Origin: Haloferax elongans ATCC BAA-1513
GTDB lineage: Archaea; Halobacteriota; Halobacteria; Halobacteriales; Haloferacaceae
Direction: 5' to 3'
Assembly: GCF_000336755.1 (NCBI RefSeq)
Contig: NZ_AOLK01000021.1
Coordinates: 126,253 to 190,252, forward strand
Length of the DNA: 64,000 bases
In this document: one piece after another, positions 14,893 through 23,559 of the stretch
How positions within the stretch are numbered: position 1 is the first letter of the stretch
Layout of the letters: every line of letters begins with the position of its first letter
Made by a program: the position numbers and the translations under genes
The notes under the pieces: model-generated
The model's database searches: none
What the model saw: the letters and a program-made list of their open reading frames with translations, nothing else
What the model was told of the DNA's origin: nothing

Positions 14893-16518
14893 ATGAAATT
14901 TTCACGAACACTCGTTGTCTTGCTGGTCGTCCTGGTCGCGATTCCGAGTCCAGCGATGGCCGGTATCGTCGGCGAACCGAATCTCCAAGGATACGCTCCA
15001 AGTAACAAACTCGTCCCCGGTCAGGAGACGTCGCTCGACGTCGTCGTCACGAACTACGGCGGCGACACCGAGTACCGAAAGTTCTCCTCGTCAGAGAGTT
15101 CTGCCTCGCTGAGCGACCAACAACGCAATAAACTCGAAGCGAAGGTTCGTTCCGCGCGCAACGTCAGGCTCACTCTCGAAGACGGTGAGGCACCGCTCGA
15201 AGTGAACACGGCGACGCTCCCCGTCGGCGACATCCCGCACGCGACCCAGCGTGACGCGACGTTCTCCGTCTCAGTCAACGAGAACGCGACGCCCGGGACC
15301 TACGAGATGACGATGGTCGCCGAGTACGAGTACGACGAATCGGTCCGTGACAACGGTGACGTCCAGAACGAAGAAGAGACGACGACCAAGATTCCGGTCA
15401 CTGTCGTCATCGAGGAAGCGCCTCGATTCGAAGTCGTCTCCGTTGATACCACCGCGCAGGTCGGTGGCAGCGGAACGACCACTGTCACCATGCGCAACGT
15501 CGGCAGCCAGACGGCCTTCGATTCGTCCGTCTCGCTGACCTCGCAGAACGCCGAAGTCACCTTCGGACAGGCGTCCACCGCCAGCCGCTACGCCGGTGAA
15601 TGGGCCGTCAACGAGACGCGCAGCCTCGAATTCGAGACCGGCGTCGCCTCGTCTGCGGCAGTCCAGCAGTACTCGCTCTCGGCGGTCGTCAACTACGAGA
15701 ACGAAGACGGCATCCCGAAGAAGTCGAAGAACCTCGCGACTGGCGTAACTCCGATGGCCGAACAGTCGTTCTCGCTCGAAGCGACCGATTCGACCCTTCG
15801 TGTCGGCCGCGAGACCACCGTCTCCGGGACCATCACCAACGACGGTCCGCAGACGGCCAGTGACGCCGTCGTCGTCGTCTCCTCGAAGTCTCCGAACACG
15901 AACATCAAAGAGACCGAGTACGCCCTCGGCACGCTCGAAGCGGGCGAGTCGAGTGACTTCTCGTTCTCTATCGAAGTGACTGACTCGGCAGACGCCGGGC
16001 AGCGTCAACTGAGTTACACCGTCGAGTACCGCAACGTCGACGGCGACACCCAGCGCTCCGACGCGCTCTTGATGAACGCCGAGGTGAAGCCCAAGCAGGA
16101 CCTCTTCGACGTCTCGGTCAAGAACGGCTCGCTCGAAGCGGGTAACTCAGAGACGGTGACGCTCGTCGTGACCAACAACGGCGACGAGACGTTCCGCAAC
16201 ATCGACGCCAAGGCGTTCGCCGACAGTCCGCTGTCGCTCACGGACGAGACTGCCTTCATCGAAGAACTCGGCCCCGGCGACACCACGGAGATTACGCTCG
16301 GACTGAGCGCCAGTTCGTCTGCGAACCCGAAGACCTACTCGTTCGACATCGACTTCGAGTACGAAAACGAAGACGGTGAGCGCAAACTCTCCGACTCGTA
16401 CCCTGTGGCCATGACGGTCACTGAATCGACGCGCGGCGGCGGCCTTTCGATGCCGCTCGTCGGTGGTCTCGTCGTCGCCGGTCTCGGCGTCGTTGGCTTC
16501 CTCTGGTACCGGCGGTAA
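14893..16518 (+). CDS. COG1361/CARDB-like surface protein with C-terminal anchor
   Basis: This 541-residue secreted protein has a classical N-terminal signal (hydrophobic 7-22, AMA before Gly) and a single C-terminal helix (MPLVGGLVVAGLGVVGFLWYRR) that keeps the rest outside the cell. The exterior part holds about four Ig-like CARDB/NEW3-type modules, visible as recurring VTNYGGDTE, TMRNVGSQTA, TITNDGPQTA and VTNNGDETF turns. Proteins of this kind often precede RND exporters in archaea, which have no outer membrane. They have been suggested to act as an external adaptor, but this is not established. The RND gene follows after 21 bp, so an operon is likely. Confidence 0.78.
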   Translation: MKFSRTLVVLLVVLVAIPSPAMAGIVGEPNLQGYAPSNKLVPGQETSLDVVVTNYGGDTEYRKFSSSESSASLSDQQRNKLEAKVRSARNVRLTLEDGEAPLEVNTATLPVGDIPHATQRDATFSVSVNENATPGTYEMTMVAEYEYDESVRDNGDVQNEEETTTKIPVTVVIEEAPRFEVVSVDTTAQVGGSGTTTVTMRNVGSQTAFDSSVSLTSQNAEVTFGQASTASRYAGEWAVNETRSLEFETGVASSAAVQQYSLSAVVNYENEDGIPKKSKNLATGVTPMAEQSFSLEATDSTLRVGRETTVSGTITNDGPQTASDAVVVVSSKSPNTNIKETEYALGTLEAGESSDFSFSIEVTDSADAGQRQLSYTVEYRNVDGDTQRSDALLMNAEVKPKQDLFDVSVKNGSLEAGNSETVTLVVTNNGDETFRNIDAKAFADSPLSLTDETAFIEELGPGDTTEITLGLSASSSANPKTYSFDIDFEYENEDGERKLSDSYPVAMTVTESTRGGGLSMPLVGGLVVAGLGVVGFLWYRR

Positions 16519-16539
16519 TCGACCTTCCACTCCCCCACC

Positions 16540-19014
16540 ATGATTGATTACGAAGTGTACGTCGACCGCCTCGGCGAGTTCATCGTCACGAACCCCGGCA
16601 GGGTTGTCGCCCTGTTCTTCGTGGCGACGCTCATCTTCGGGGCCGGCCTCGGGAACATCTCGACCGACGCTGGGACCTCGCAGTTCACCGATAACTCGCC
16701 CGCACAGGAGGCACTCGACGACGTCGACCGCGAGTTCTCGCCCCCGTTCGAAACGAGCAGCGGGAGTACACAGCTCATCCAACAGGACTCGAACGTCCTC
16801 TCGAAGCCGGCGATGCTCGACATGTTGCGCTTACAAGAACGCATCATGGACCGGTCGCATCTCCGCGCTACCTCGGCGTCGAGCGTCGCCTCGACGGTCG
16901 CACAGACGCTCGACCCCTCCGCGAAGACGCTCGACCAGCAGATAGACGCGCTCGAATCGGCGTCGCCGTCTGAGGTTCGCGCCGCAGCGAAGAAAGCGAC
17001 GGCGAACCCGCAAATAGCGTCGCTCCTGAGCGACGACTTCAACCGCGAGTCGGTCCGTGCCTCGTCGACTATCGGCGTCGTCAGCCACGAGGTTCCCGGT
17101 ATCTCGTCGAGTGCAGGGACGTCCGGGACGAGCCCGATGACCGGGATTCAAACCGAGATTCAGTCGATGGCTACCACTGCCGACAGCGACATTCGCGTGT
17201 TCGGTAGCGGTATCATCTCCAGTGAACTGAGCAACGTCATCTCCGACTCGCTGTTGCTCGTCGTTCCGGCGGCGGTGCTTCTCATCTTCGGCTTCCTGGT
17301 CATCGCCTACCGCGACCCTATCGACCTGCTCTTGGGCGTCGTCTCGCTCGTGATGGCGGTCATCTGGACGTTCGGGTTCATGGGTCTCGCAAGCATCCCG
17401 TTCAGCCAGATGCTCATCTCGGTGCCGCCGCTCCTCTTGGCGGTCGGTATCGACTTCGGCCTCCACGCGGTGAATCGCTACCGCGAAGAGCGGGTGAAAG
17501 ACGTCGAGCCGGTTCCCTCGATGGCGACGACTGTCCGACAGCTCTCGGTTGCGTTCTTCATCGTCACCGGGACGACAGTGCTCGGGTTCCTCGCGAACGT
17601 CACGAGTGACCTCGCGCCCATCCGCGACTTCGGTCTCGTCGCGGCGGTCGGTATCCTGTTTACGTTCTTCGTCTTCGGTGTGTTCCTCCCTGCGGCCAAG
17701 CTCTACGTCGACCAACTCCGCCACAAGTACGGGGTTCCGGCGTTCGGGTCCACACCGCTCGGAAGTGAGGGCGGTGCCCTCGCCCGTGTGCTCTCGGTCG
17801 GCGTCACTATCGGACGTACCGCACCGCGTGCCTTCCTCGTGGTCGTGCTCCTCTCGACTGTCGCTGCCGGTGCGTACGGGACCGGCGTCGACACGTCGTT
17901 CTCACAGGAAGACTTCCTCCCACCGGAAGAGCAAGCAGGCTACCTTCAGCAACTTCCTGAACCGTTCAAGCCCGGCGTGTACACGGTCACGCGCGACATC
18001 AACTACCTCGAAGACAACTTCGAGAGTACGCAAGGTGACAGCGTCACACTGTACGTCGAAGGACAACTCAGGGAAGACTCATCGCTAGAGATGATTCATC
18101 GCGCGGGTGAGGACCCGCCTGAGACCTTCGTCGAGGAGGACCGCCGCGCCGAGACGACGAGTATCGTCACGGTTATTCAGAACTACGCGGCCCAAGACCC
18201 TGAGTTCGCGGCCCTCGTCGACCGGAACGACGCTGACGGAAACGGCGTTCCAGACGACAATCTCGAGACGATATACGACGAGTTGATGGCCTCTCCCGTC
18301 TCGGGACAGGCATCGTCGTACCTCACCGAAGACTACCGCGCGACGCGCATCGTCTACACTGTCGAGGGTGACGCAGAACAGAAGGCAATCGTCGCAGACG
18401 GGAAAGTCGTCGCTGACCGACTCCGCATGGACGCGACGGCGACGGGGAACACAGTCGTGTTCAAGGCCGTCTCGGACACCATCTTCATGTCCGCCATCGA
18501 GAGTCTCACGGTCGCCCTCCTCGCGACGGCGGTCTTCCTCGTGTTCATCTACCAAGTCCTCGAAGGCCAGTGGACACTCGGTGTGGTCAACCTCGTCCCA
18601 ATCGGGGTGTCACTCGGGTTCCTCGCGGGGTCGATGCGATACTTCGGTATCCCGCTGAACGCTCTGACAGCGACCATCCTGTCTATCGCTATCGGGTTGG
18701 GTATCGACTACTCTGCTCACGTCGTCCACCGATTCGCCGACGAGTACAACACCGGACAGGACCTCGACGAGGCGCTTCGGCTGACCGTCAGCGGGACTGG
18801 TGGTGCACTCACCGGGAGTATGCTCACCACCACGACCGGACTGGGTGTGCTGGCTATCGCTATCACGCCCGTCCTCGGTCAGTTCGGTGTCGTGACCGCG
18901 ATGAGTATCTTCTACTCGTATCTCGCGGCGCTGGTCGTCACCCCACCGACAATCGTCGTCTGGGAACAACTGACCAGTCCAGAATCGACCGCTTCGGCGG
19001 CCACCGCAGACTAA
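16540..19014 (+). CDS. RND superfamily (MMPL-type) exporter
   Basis: This 824-residue pump has two similar halves, each with one N-terminal helix, a large exterior domain and a five-helix bundle. Helix blocks are VVPAAVLLIFGFLVIAYRDPID with LLLAVGIDFGLHAVNRYREER in the first half. AVFLVFIYQVLEGQWTLGVVNL and AIGLGIDYSAHVVHRFADEY form the second; the GIDFG/GIDYS positions hold the acidic residues used for proton coupling. The architecture resembles MmpL and hopanoid/lipid exporters. The second exterior domain contains DADGNGVPDD (from D564), a calcium-loop-like motif. Substrate unknown; a hydrophobic or lipid-like cargo is the family expectation. Confidence 0.88.
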   Translation: MIDYEVYVDRLGEFIVTNPGRVVALFFVATLIFGAGLGNISTDAGTSQFTDNSPAQEALDDVDREFSPPFETSSGSTQLIQQDSNVLSKPAMLDMLRLQERIMDRSHLRATSASSVASTVAQTLDPSAKTLDQQIDALESASPSEVRAAAKKATANPQIASLLSDDFNRESVRASSTIGVVSHEVPGISSSAGTSGTSPMTGIQTEIQSMATTADSDIRVFGSGIISSELSNVISDSLLLVVPAAVLLIFGFLVIAYRDPIDLLLGVVSLVMAVIWTFGFMGLASIPFSQMLISVPPLLLAVGIDFGLHAVNRYREERVKDVEPVPSMATTVRQLSVAFFIVTGTTVLGFLANVTSDLAPIRDFGLVAAVGILFTFFVFGVFLPAAKLYVDQLRHKYGVPAFGSTPLGSEGGALARVLSVGVTIGRTAPRAFLVVVLLSTVAAGAYGTGVDTSFSQEDFLPPEEQAGYLQQLPEPFKPGVYTVTRDINYLEDNFESTQGDSVTLYVEGQLREDSSLEMIHRAGEDPPETFVEEDRRAETTSIVTVIQNYAAQDPEFAALVDRNDADGNGVPDDNLETIYDELMASPVSGQASSYLTEDYRATRIVYTVEGDAEQKAIVADGKVVADRLRMDATATGNTVVFKAVSDTIFMSAIESLTVALLATAVFLVFIYQVLEGQWTLGVVNLVPIGVSLGFLAGSMRYFGIPLNALTATILSIAIGLGIDYSAHVVHRFADEYNTGQDLDEALRLTVSGTGGALTGSMLTTTTGLGVLAIAITPVLGQFGVVTAMSIFYSYLAALVVTPPTIVVWEQLTSPESTASAATAD

Positions 19015-19137
19015 TGCCCACCGACCGAATCGCCATCCGAACAGCCCACGTTCGCCGCGTCACGTCGACTCGGCGAACACCCCACACCAACCGCCCTGTC
19101 TCGCAGGTCGGTTGCTCCTGCCCTGCCCCCCACACGC

Positions 19138-19181
19138 CCGAATCGCACGCTGACCACCCACTGCCGTCCGAATCGCACGCT
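19138..19181. repeat. Pair of 14-bp direct repeats in the RND/zinc-ribbon gap
   Basis: CCGAATCGCACGCT occurs at 19138-19151 and again at 19168-19181, exactly 30 bp apart, in the 211-bp gap after the RND gene. No gene is visible in that gap. The pair could be a regulatory site or a small slippage duplication; only two copies are seen. Confidence 0.5.
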
Positions 19182-19225
19182 AACTAGCCCACCACACAGA
19201 CCTCCGATATACGAACGGAACGCTC

Positions 19226-19669
19226 ATGACTCAGAACCAACCGAATGCAACCATGTCTGAACTGACGAAGGTTCGCCCGTGGCTCGCCGCGATACTCGGT
19301 CTCGCGATTACTGGCCTCGGCCATCTCTATCTGCGGCGCTGGCGGCGTGCCCTGCTTTGGGTCGCGCTGTCGTTTGCTGTCCTGATGCTGTTCGTCCCGA
19401 CAGAATCGGTCACGGCCCTGTCGAACGCGGCGAACGGAAGTGGCACGCTCCCCCCACTGACCGACATCCTTCCGGTGCTTTCGGTGAGCCTGATGAGCGT
19501 CGTCGACGCGTTCTTCATCGGCCTGAAGCAGGTTTCCGAGCCGTCCGGCGTGCTGACTGACGACGATACCGAATCGGTGGCGTGCCCGCAGTGCGGCCGC
19601 GAGGTCGACGCCGACCTCGACTTCTGTCACTGGTGTACGACTCGCCTCGACGAACCGACTGACGACTGA
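19226..19669 (+). CDS. Zinc-ribbon membrane protein
   Basis: This 147-residue protein has two or three hydrophobic helices in its first two thirds (WLAAILGLAITGLGHLYL, ALLWVALSFAVLMLFV and LPVLSVSLMSVVDAFFIGL). A C-terminal cytoplasmic zinc ribbon with CPQCGREVDADLDFCHWC follows (two CX2C knuckles). This fusion is common in haloarchaea and its function is not known. It stands between the pump and the TetR gene, 21 bp before the latter, and is probably cotranscribed with the regulator. A regulatory or assembly role for the exporter is a guess from position. Confidence 0.75.
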   Translation: MTQNQPNATMSELTKVRPWLAAILGLAITGLGHLYLRRWRRALLWVALSFAVLMLFVPTESVTALSNAANGSGTLPPLTDILPVLSVSLMSVVDAFFIGLKQVSEPSGVLTDDDTESVACPQCGREVDADLDFCHWCTTRLDEPTDD

Positions 19670-19689
19670 ACATACAGGATTCACACACT

Positions 19690-20367
19690 ATGCACGAAGA
19701 CCGAATCGACACTGGACGAAGCGAGACGGAGCAGGCGATTATGGACGCCACGCTCAACGCGCTCGCTAAACACGGCTACGCAGACCTTTCGATACAGAAC
19801 ATCGGCACGGAGTTCGACAAGAGCACGTCACTTCTGTACTACCACTACGAGAACAAGGACGAACTGCTCTTGGCATTTCTCGACTACGTTATCGACCTCT
19901 ACATCGCCACGATAGACCGCCACGCTGACGACCCCGACGCGGAGATACGGAAGTTCGTCGGCTACCTGCTGCCCTCAGACGACGAACCGTGTGAGGGGGC
20001 GACTGAACCCGAGATAGACGAACTGGAAGTTTTCCAGCGAGTCATCTTCGAACTCCGAACACAGACCCTCCACGATGAGGACTACCGCGAGAAGTTCGGT
20101 GAGATGGAGTCGTACATGATTGAAACCGTCACGATGCTCATCGAACGGGAGATAGATGCCGGAAACTACCGCGAGATGGACGCTGAGATGATGGCCGAGA
20201 ATCTGATGGCGTTCCTGTTCCGCACGCTCGACATGCGCGTCACGCAGACGCGCCCCGAGTCCGCAGAGGCCATGCGGAAGTCGGTGTACTTCCTTCTCGA
20301 CCACGTGATGCCCATCGACGGCCAACCAGGTGACGTGGCGACCTCGGACGTCGACCTCGACCTCTAA
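19690..20367 (+). CDS. TetR/AcrR family transcriptional regulator
   Basis: This 225-residue repressor has a TetR helix-turn-helix at about 15-60 (MDATLNALAKHGYADLS, then IGTEFDKSTSLLYYHYENKDELL). An all-helical ligand-binding domain rich in acidic residues follows. It is the last gene of the pump cluster. No TATA box lies at leaderless distance, so it probably depends on the upstream gene's transcript. By analogy with AcrR/QacR it would repress the exporter until it binds the exported compound. Its operator is not identified with confidence. Confidence 0.88.
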   Translation: MHEDRIDTGRSETEQAIMDATLNALAKHGYADLSIQNIGTEFDKSTSLLYYHYENKDELLLAFLDYVIDLYIATIDRHADDPDAEIRKFVGYLLPSDDEPCEGATEPEIDELEVFQRVIFELRTQTLHDEDYREKFGEMESYMIETVTMLIEREIDAGNYREMDAEMMAENLMAFLFRTLDMRVTQTRPESAEAMRKSVYFLLDHVMPIDGQPGDVATSDVDLDL

Positions 20368-20433
20368 GGCGTCCTGGTATTTCTCTTCTCCCGTCTCGAC
20401 CACGTGAATCGAACCTGCGACCCGCTCAGGCTG

Positions 20434-20784
20434 CTATTCTGCTTCGTTTTCGACGAAGTCGATGATTGCTTGCGCACCCTGGAACCCGTCGTCGAGTCGC
20501 CCGACTAGCTCGCCGTCGTCGAATCGGAGGAGCGTCGGAACACTCCGAATGCTGTAGCGCTCAGCAATCGTCATGTCGGTCTGCGGGTTTATCATCGCGA
20601 CGACCACGTCGGTCGCTTTGGCGACCGTTCCGAGCACCGGTTCGATGCTCTGACAGAGCGTACACCCCTTGGTGTAGATGTCGAGCAGCACACGGTCGTG
20701 GTCGGCAACGAGCGCGTCCAATTCGTCGGCGGTCTCGATGCGGATGGGCTTTGTCGGCGTGGCAGTCGAGTCTGAGGAACTCAT
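20434..20784 (-). CDS. Thioredoxin-like protein (CTLC active site)
   Basis: A 116-residue cytosolic thioredoxin-fold protein. The active site is C41-T-L-C44 in YTKGCTLCQSIEPVL instead of the canonical CGPC. The cis-proline block appears as YSIRSVPTLLRFDDGE. An N-terminal extension of about 12 residues (MSSSDSTATPTK) precedes the fold. The Met at 20784 is chosen because a promoter-like sequence lies about 30 nt upstream and residues before it are not family-like. Disulfide reductase activity is expected; its redox partner is not encoded here. Confidence 0.85.
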   Translation of the reverse strand: MSSSDSTATPTKPIRIETADELDALVADHDRVLLDIYTKGCTLCQSIEPVLGTVAKATDVVVAMINPQTDMTIAERYSIRSVPTLLRFDDGELVGRLDDGFQGAQAIIDFVENEAE

Positions 20785-20810
20785 TGCACCGAATACGTAA
20801 TCGATTGTGT

Positions 20811-20833
20811 TATGATTTTGGTGAGCAATCATA
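20811..20833 (-). promoter_or_regulatory. Inverted repeat over the thioredoxin promoter
   Basis: TATGATT (20811-20817) and AATCATA (20827-20833) form a perfect 7-bp inverted repeat with a 9-bp spacer. It is centred about 38 nt before the thioredoxin ATG, and its near arm lies about 30 nt before it, where the TATA element should be. This is a plausible operator for a dimeric regulator. No regulator is assigned. Confidence 0.35.
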
Positions 20834-20899
20834 GCACACCGCAAAACAGCCGCGAGCGTGGCGGTCTCCGGCAGTCCCACGACAGCTCCCTTTCGTGAT

Positions 20900-20907
20900 G
20901 TTTAAGT
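20900..20907 (+). promoter_or_regulatory. TATA box of the tRNA-Ser / rps13 operon
   Basis: TTTAAGTA lies in GATGTTTAAGTAATGC, about 85-90 nt before the tRNA. A precursor starting near 20930 would carry the tRNA followed by rps13, whose ATG is only 23 nt past the tRNA. Assigned by eye. Confidence 0.4.
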
Positions 20908-20990
20908 AATGCCCACGTCTCGTATCGCATGCAATCGCTGTAGGGGCGTCGGCCCCGAGTCCGAATGGGCGAAAATAACACGAACGCAGT

Positions 20991-21075
20991 GTTGCGGTAG
21001 CCAAGCCTGGCCCAAGGCGCTGGGTTGCTAACTCAGTGGCGTCAAGCCCCCGGGGTTCGAATCCCCGCCGCAACG
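20991..21075 (+). tRNA. tRNA-Ser(GCU)
   Basis: Acceptor stem GTTGCGG pairs with CCGCAAC, discriminator G. The anticodon arm CTGGG-TTGCTAA-CTCAG shows GCT. A long variable arm and the T-arm GGGGTTCGAATCCCC identify a class II serine tRNA of 85 nt. CCA is not encoded. It sits directly in front of rps13 and is probably released from the ribosomal-protein transcript. Confidence 0.96.
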
Positions 21076-21098
21076 CTCACAACACGACTTTCCAAGTC

Positions 21099-21602
21099 AT
21101 GAGTGCAGAAGAACCACAGGATAGCTCTCCGGAGGAGGGTGAGGACCTCCGTTACTTCATCCGAATTGGTCAGACCGACCTTGACGGGACGAAGACGGTG
21201 GAGCGAAGCCTGACAGACATGAAGGGTATCGGCAAGCGCACAGCGCGCATTATCGCCGACGCCGCGGATGTTGACCGAACGGCACTGTTCGGTAAACTTC
21301 CCGAAGACGAGATCGACTCCGTCGTCGATGTCGTCCAGAACTTCGAGGAACACGTCCCAGAGTGGATGGTCAACCGACAGCGTGACTTCTACTCCGGCGA
21401 GACGGCCCACATCACCGGGTCGGACCTCGAAGAAAAGCGGCGTCACGACATCAACCGCATGAAGATGGTCAGCTCCTACAAGGGCGTTCGACACCAGCGC
21501 GGCCAGAAGGTTCGCGGCCAGCGGACGAAGTCCACTGGACGTACCGAAGGCACCATCGGTGTCAACGTCGAGGAGATCAAGGAGGCGCAGGCTGAAGAAT
21601 GA
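21099..21602 (+). CDS. rps13: 30S ribosomal protein S13 (uS13)
   Basis: A 167-residue archaeal S13. The family block FIRIGQTDLDGTKTVERSLTDMKGIGKRTA is near the N-terminus. The C-terminus is the basic GVRHQRGQKVRGQRTKSTGRTEG tail that reaches into the decoding head of the 30S subunit. Haloarchaeal acidic ends flank the conserved core. The start at 21099 gives MSAEEPQD, the usual haloarchaeal N-terminus. The stop overlaps rps4 by 4 nt, opening the S13-S4-S11-RpoD cluster. Confidence 0.96.
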   Translation: MSAEEPQDSSPEEGEDLRYFIRIGQTDLDGTKTVERSLTDMKGIGKRTARIIADAADVDRTALFGKLPEDEIDSVVDVVQNFEEHVPEWMVNRQRDFYSGETAHITGSDLEEKRRHDINRMKMVSSYKGVRHQRGQKVRGQRTKSTGRTEGTIGVNVEEIKEAQAEE

Positions 21603-22126
21603 CGACCGGAAACAACACTAAGTTCTACGAGACACCCAACCATCCGTTCCAGGGCGAGCGTATCGCTCAGGAGGCCGACCTCCTGTCTCGCTACGGTCTC
21701 TCGACCAAGGAAGAACTCTGGCGTGCGCAGTCCGAACTGCGTAACATCCGCCGTGAGGCACGTCGCCTCCTCGGTGAGGCCCAGGGTGACGTCGAAGAGG
21801 CAGAGGCGCTCGGTGACGAGTTCATCACGCGCCTGCGCCGCTACGGCATTCTGTCTGCGGAAGACGACATTTCCCAGACGCTGCGTCTCGACGTGACGGA
21901 CATTCTCGAACGCCGCTTCCAGACGGTCGCCTACCGCAAGGGTCTCGCACAGACCCCGCAGCAGGCCCGTCAGTTCATCGTCCACGGACACGTGACGATT
22001 GACGGCGCTCGTATCACCGTCCCGTCCCGCAAGGTCGAAGTCGACGAAGAAGACGCCGTGAGCTTCGACGAAACGTCGCCGCTCTCGGACGAACTGCACC
22101 CTGAGCGCGCGGAGGCCCAAGAATGA
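21599..22126 (+). CDS. rps4: 30S ribosomal protein S4 (uS4)
   Basis: A 175-residue archaeal S4. It has the N-terminal [27 protein letters not shown] block and an S4 RNA-binding fold later in the chain ([38 protein letters not shown]). It nucleates assembly of the 16S rRNA 5' domain. It overlaps both neighbours by 4 nt, which is consistent with coupled translation across the operon. The acidic C-terminal tail is typical of halophiles. Confidence 0.97.
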   Translation: MTTGNNTKFYETPNHPFQGERIAQEADLLSRYGLSTKEELWRAQSELRNIRREARRLLGEAQGDVEEAEALGDEFITRLRRYGILSAEDDISQTLRLDVTDILERRFQTVAYRKGLAQTPQQARQFIVHGHVTIDGARITVPSRKVEVDEEDAVSFDETSPLSDELHPERAEAQE

Positions 22127-22515
22127 GCGAAGCAGAATCCGGTGACAAGTGGGGAATCGCCCACGTACACGCATCGTTCAACAACACGCTCATCACGGTC
22201 ACTGACATCACGGGCGCCGAGACGATTGTCAAGTCGTCCGGTGGTTCCGTCGTCAAGCAGAACCGTGACGAGGCATCCCCGTACGCGGCCATGCAGATGG
22301 CCGAGAGCGTCGCCGACCAGATTAAGGCGGCTGGCATCTCGGGCCTGCACGTTCGCGTCCGTGGTCCCGGTGGCAACCGAAACAAGAGCCCCGGCCCCGG
22401 CGCACAGGCAACGATTCGCGCCCTCGCCCGTGCCGGTCTCGAAATCGGTCGCATCGAGGACGTGACGCCGATCCCGCACGACGGGACTCGCGCGCCGAAA
22501 AACAGCCGACTCTAA
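22123..22515 (+). CDS. rps11: 30S ribosomal protein S11 (uS11)
   Basis: A 130-residue S11 of the platform of the 30S subunit. [24 protein letters not shown], then [29 protein letters not shown] and the [11 protein letters not shown] ending are near-universal signatures. It is at the expected length and lies between rps4 and rpoD in the canonical archaeal order. It overlaps rps4 by 4 nt and is followed by rpoD after 6 bp. Confidence 0.97.
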   Translation: MSEAESGDKWGIAHVHASFNNTLITVTDITGAETIVKSSGGSVVKQNRDEASPYAAMQMAESVADQIKAAGISGLHVRVRGPGGNRNKSPGPGAQATIRALARAGLEIGRIEDVTPIPHDGTRAPKNSRL

Positions 22516-22521
22516 CACACA

Positions 22522-23304
22522 ATGGCAGACGACTTCGAGGTCGAGTTCATCGAACGCGAAGACCGACGCGCCCGCTTCGTCGCGCGCGGTCTGACCCCGG
22601 CGCTAGCCAACGGTATCCGCCGGGCGATGATCGCCGACGTGCCGACGTTCTCCATCGAAACCGTTCGGTTCGTGGAGAACACGTCGGTGATGTTCGACGA
22701 GATGATCGGGCTTCGCCTCGGTCTGGTTCCGCTGACCACGCCCCTCGACGAGTTCGAGCCTGGTGACTCTGTCACCGTCGCGCTCGAAGTCGATGGGCCT
22801 GCGACCGCGTACTCTGGAGACATCGAGTCTGCAGACGACATGGTCGTCCCAGCGGACGAAAACGTCCCAATCATCGAGCTGAAGGAAGGCCAGCGCCTCG
22901 AATTCGAGGCTGACGCAGTCCTCGGCTACGGGAAGGACCACGCCCGAAATCAGGGTGGGGTCTCCGTCGGCTACCGACACCTCCAGCGCGTGGAGGTCGT
23001 CGGCGACGCTGGCGAGTTCGATGAGCAGGAACCGAACATCCTTCGCGGCGTCATCGAAGAGGCCGCGGCGGAACACGCAGCCGACGAGGACGCCGAAGAC
23101 GGTGACCTCGTCGTCACCGATGAGTTCGGGAACGACCTGACGAAGCGGTACCCCGGCAAGGACGTCGAAGTGCACGACGTGCCGGGTGCTTTCGTCTTCA
23201 GCGTGGAGACGGACGGTTCCTTCACCGTCGACGAGCTGGTTACGCGCGCCGTCGCCTCGATTGGCGACCGCGCTGCTGAGCTCGAAGAGAAGGTCGCACT
23301 ATAA
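22522..23304 (+). CDS. rpoD: DNA-directed RNA polymerase subunit D
   Basis: This 260-residue archaeal counterpart of Rpb3/alpha dimerises with RpoL to start polymerase assembly. It has [30 protein letters not shown] at the N-terminus and a second dimerisation part at the C-terminus ([26 protein letters not shown]). The middle domain lacks the cysteine cluster that holds a 4Fe-4S centre in some archaeal D subunits. It is the last gene before the tRNA-Leu promoter region. Confidence 0.95.
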   Translation: MADDFEVEFIEREDRRARFVARGLTPALANGIRRAMIADVPTFSIETVRFVENTSVMFDEMIGLRLGLVPLTTPLDEFEPGDSVTVALEVDGPATAYSGDIESADDMVVPADENVPIIELKEGQRLEFEADAVLGYGKDHARNQGGVSVGYRHLQRVEVVGDAGEFDEQEPNILRGVIEEAAAEHAADEDAEDGDLVVTDEFGNDLTKRYPGKDVEVHDVPGAFVFSVETDGSFTVDELVTRAVASIGDRAAELEEKVAL

Positions 23305-23414
23305 GTATGAATACTGCCCCGTACACACACCGACGTTCGCCCCGCCCGGGAGCGGCCGCACTCGCCACACACACGGCGTGCGACCGCACCACGGCACCGG
23401 GTCGGACCGAAGGT

Positions 23415-23424
23415 GTTTTTACGG
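23415..23424 (+). promoter_or_regulatory. TATA-like element before tRNA-Leu
   Basis: GTTTTTACGG lies about 30 nt before the mature tRNA-Leu 5' end, within the 144-bp gap after rpoD. It can serve the tRNA and the following rpl18e-rpl13-rps9-rpoN-rpoK-eno-rps2 block. Assigned by eye. Confidence 0.35.
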
Positions 23425-23448
23425 GGCATGAAGTAGAGCGGAATGCGT

Positions 23449-23533
23449 GCAGGGATAGCCAAGTCTGGCCAACGGCGCAGCGTTCAGGGCGCTGTCTCAT
23501 AGGAGTCCGCAGGTTCAAATCCTGCTCCCTGCA
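23449..23533 (+). tRNA. tRNA-Leu(CAG)
   Basis: The acceptor stem GCAGGGA pairs with TCCCTGC, discriminator A. The anticodon arm is CAGCG-TTCAGGG-CGCTG with CAG. The long variable arm and T-arm GCAGGTTCAAATCCTGC fit a class II leucine tRNA of 85 nt. CCA is not encoded. It stands 27 bp before rpl18e, mirroring tRNA-Ser before rps13. Confidence 0.96.
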
Positions 23534-23559
23534 CTCCGCTTTCTCTCTGGAGGTAGACA

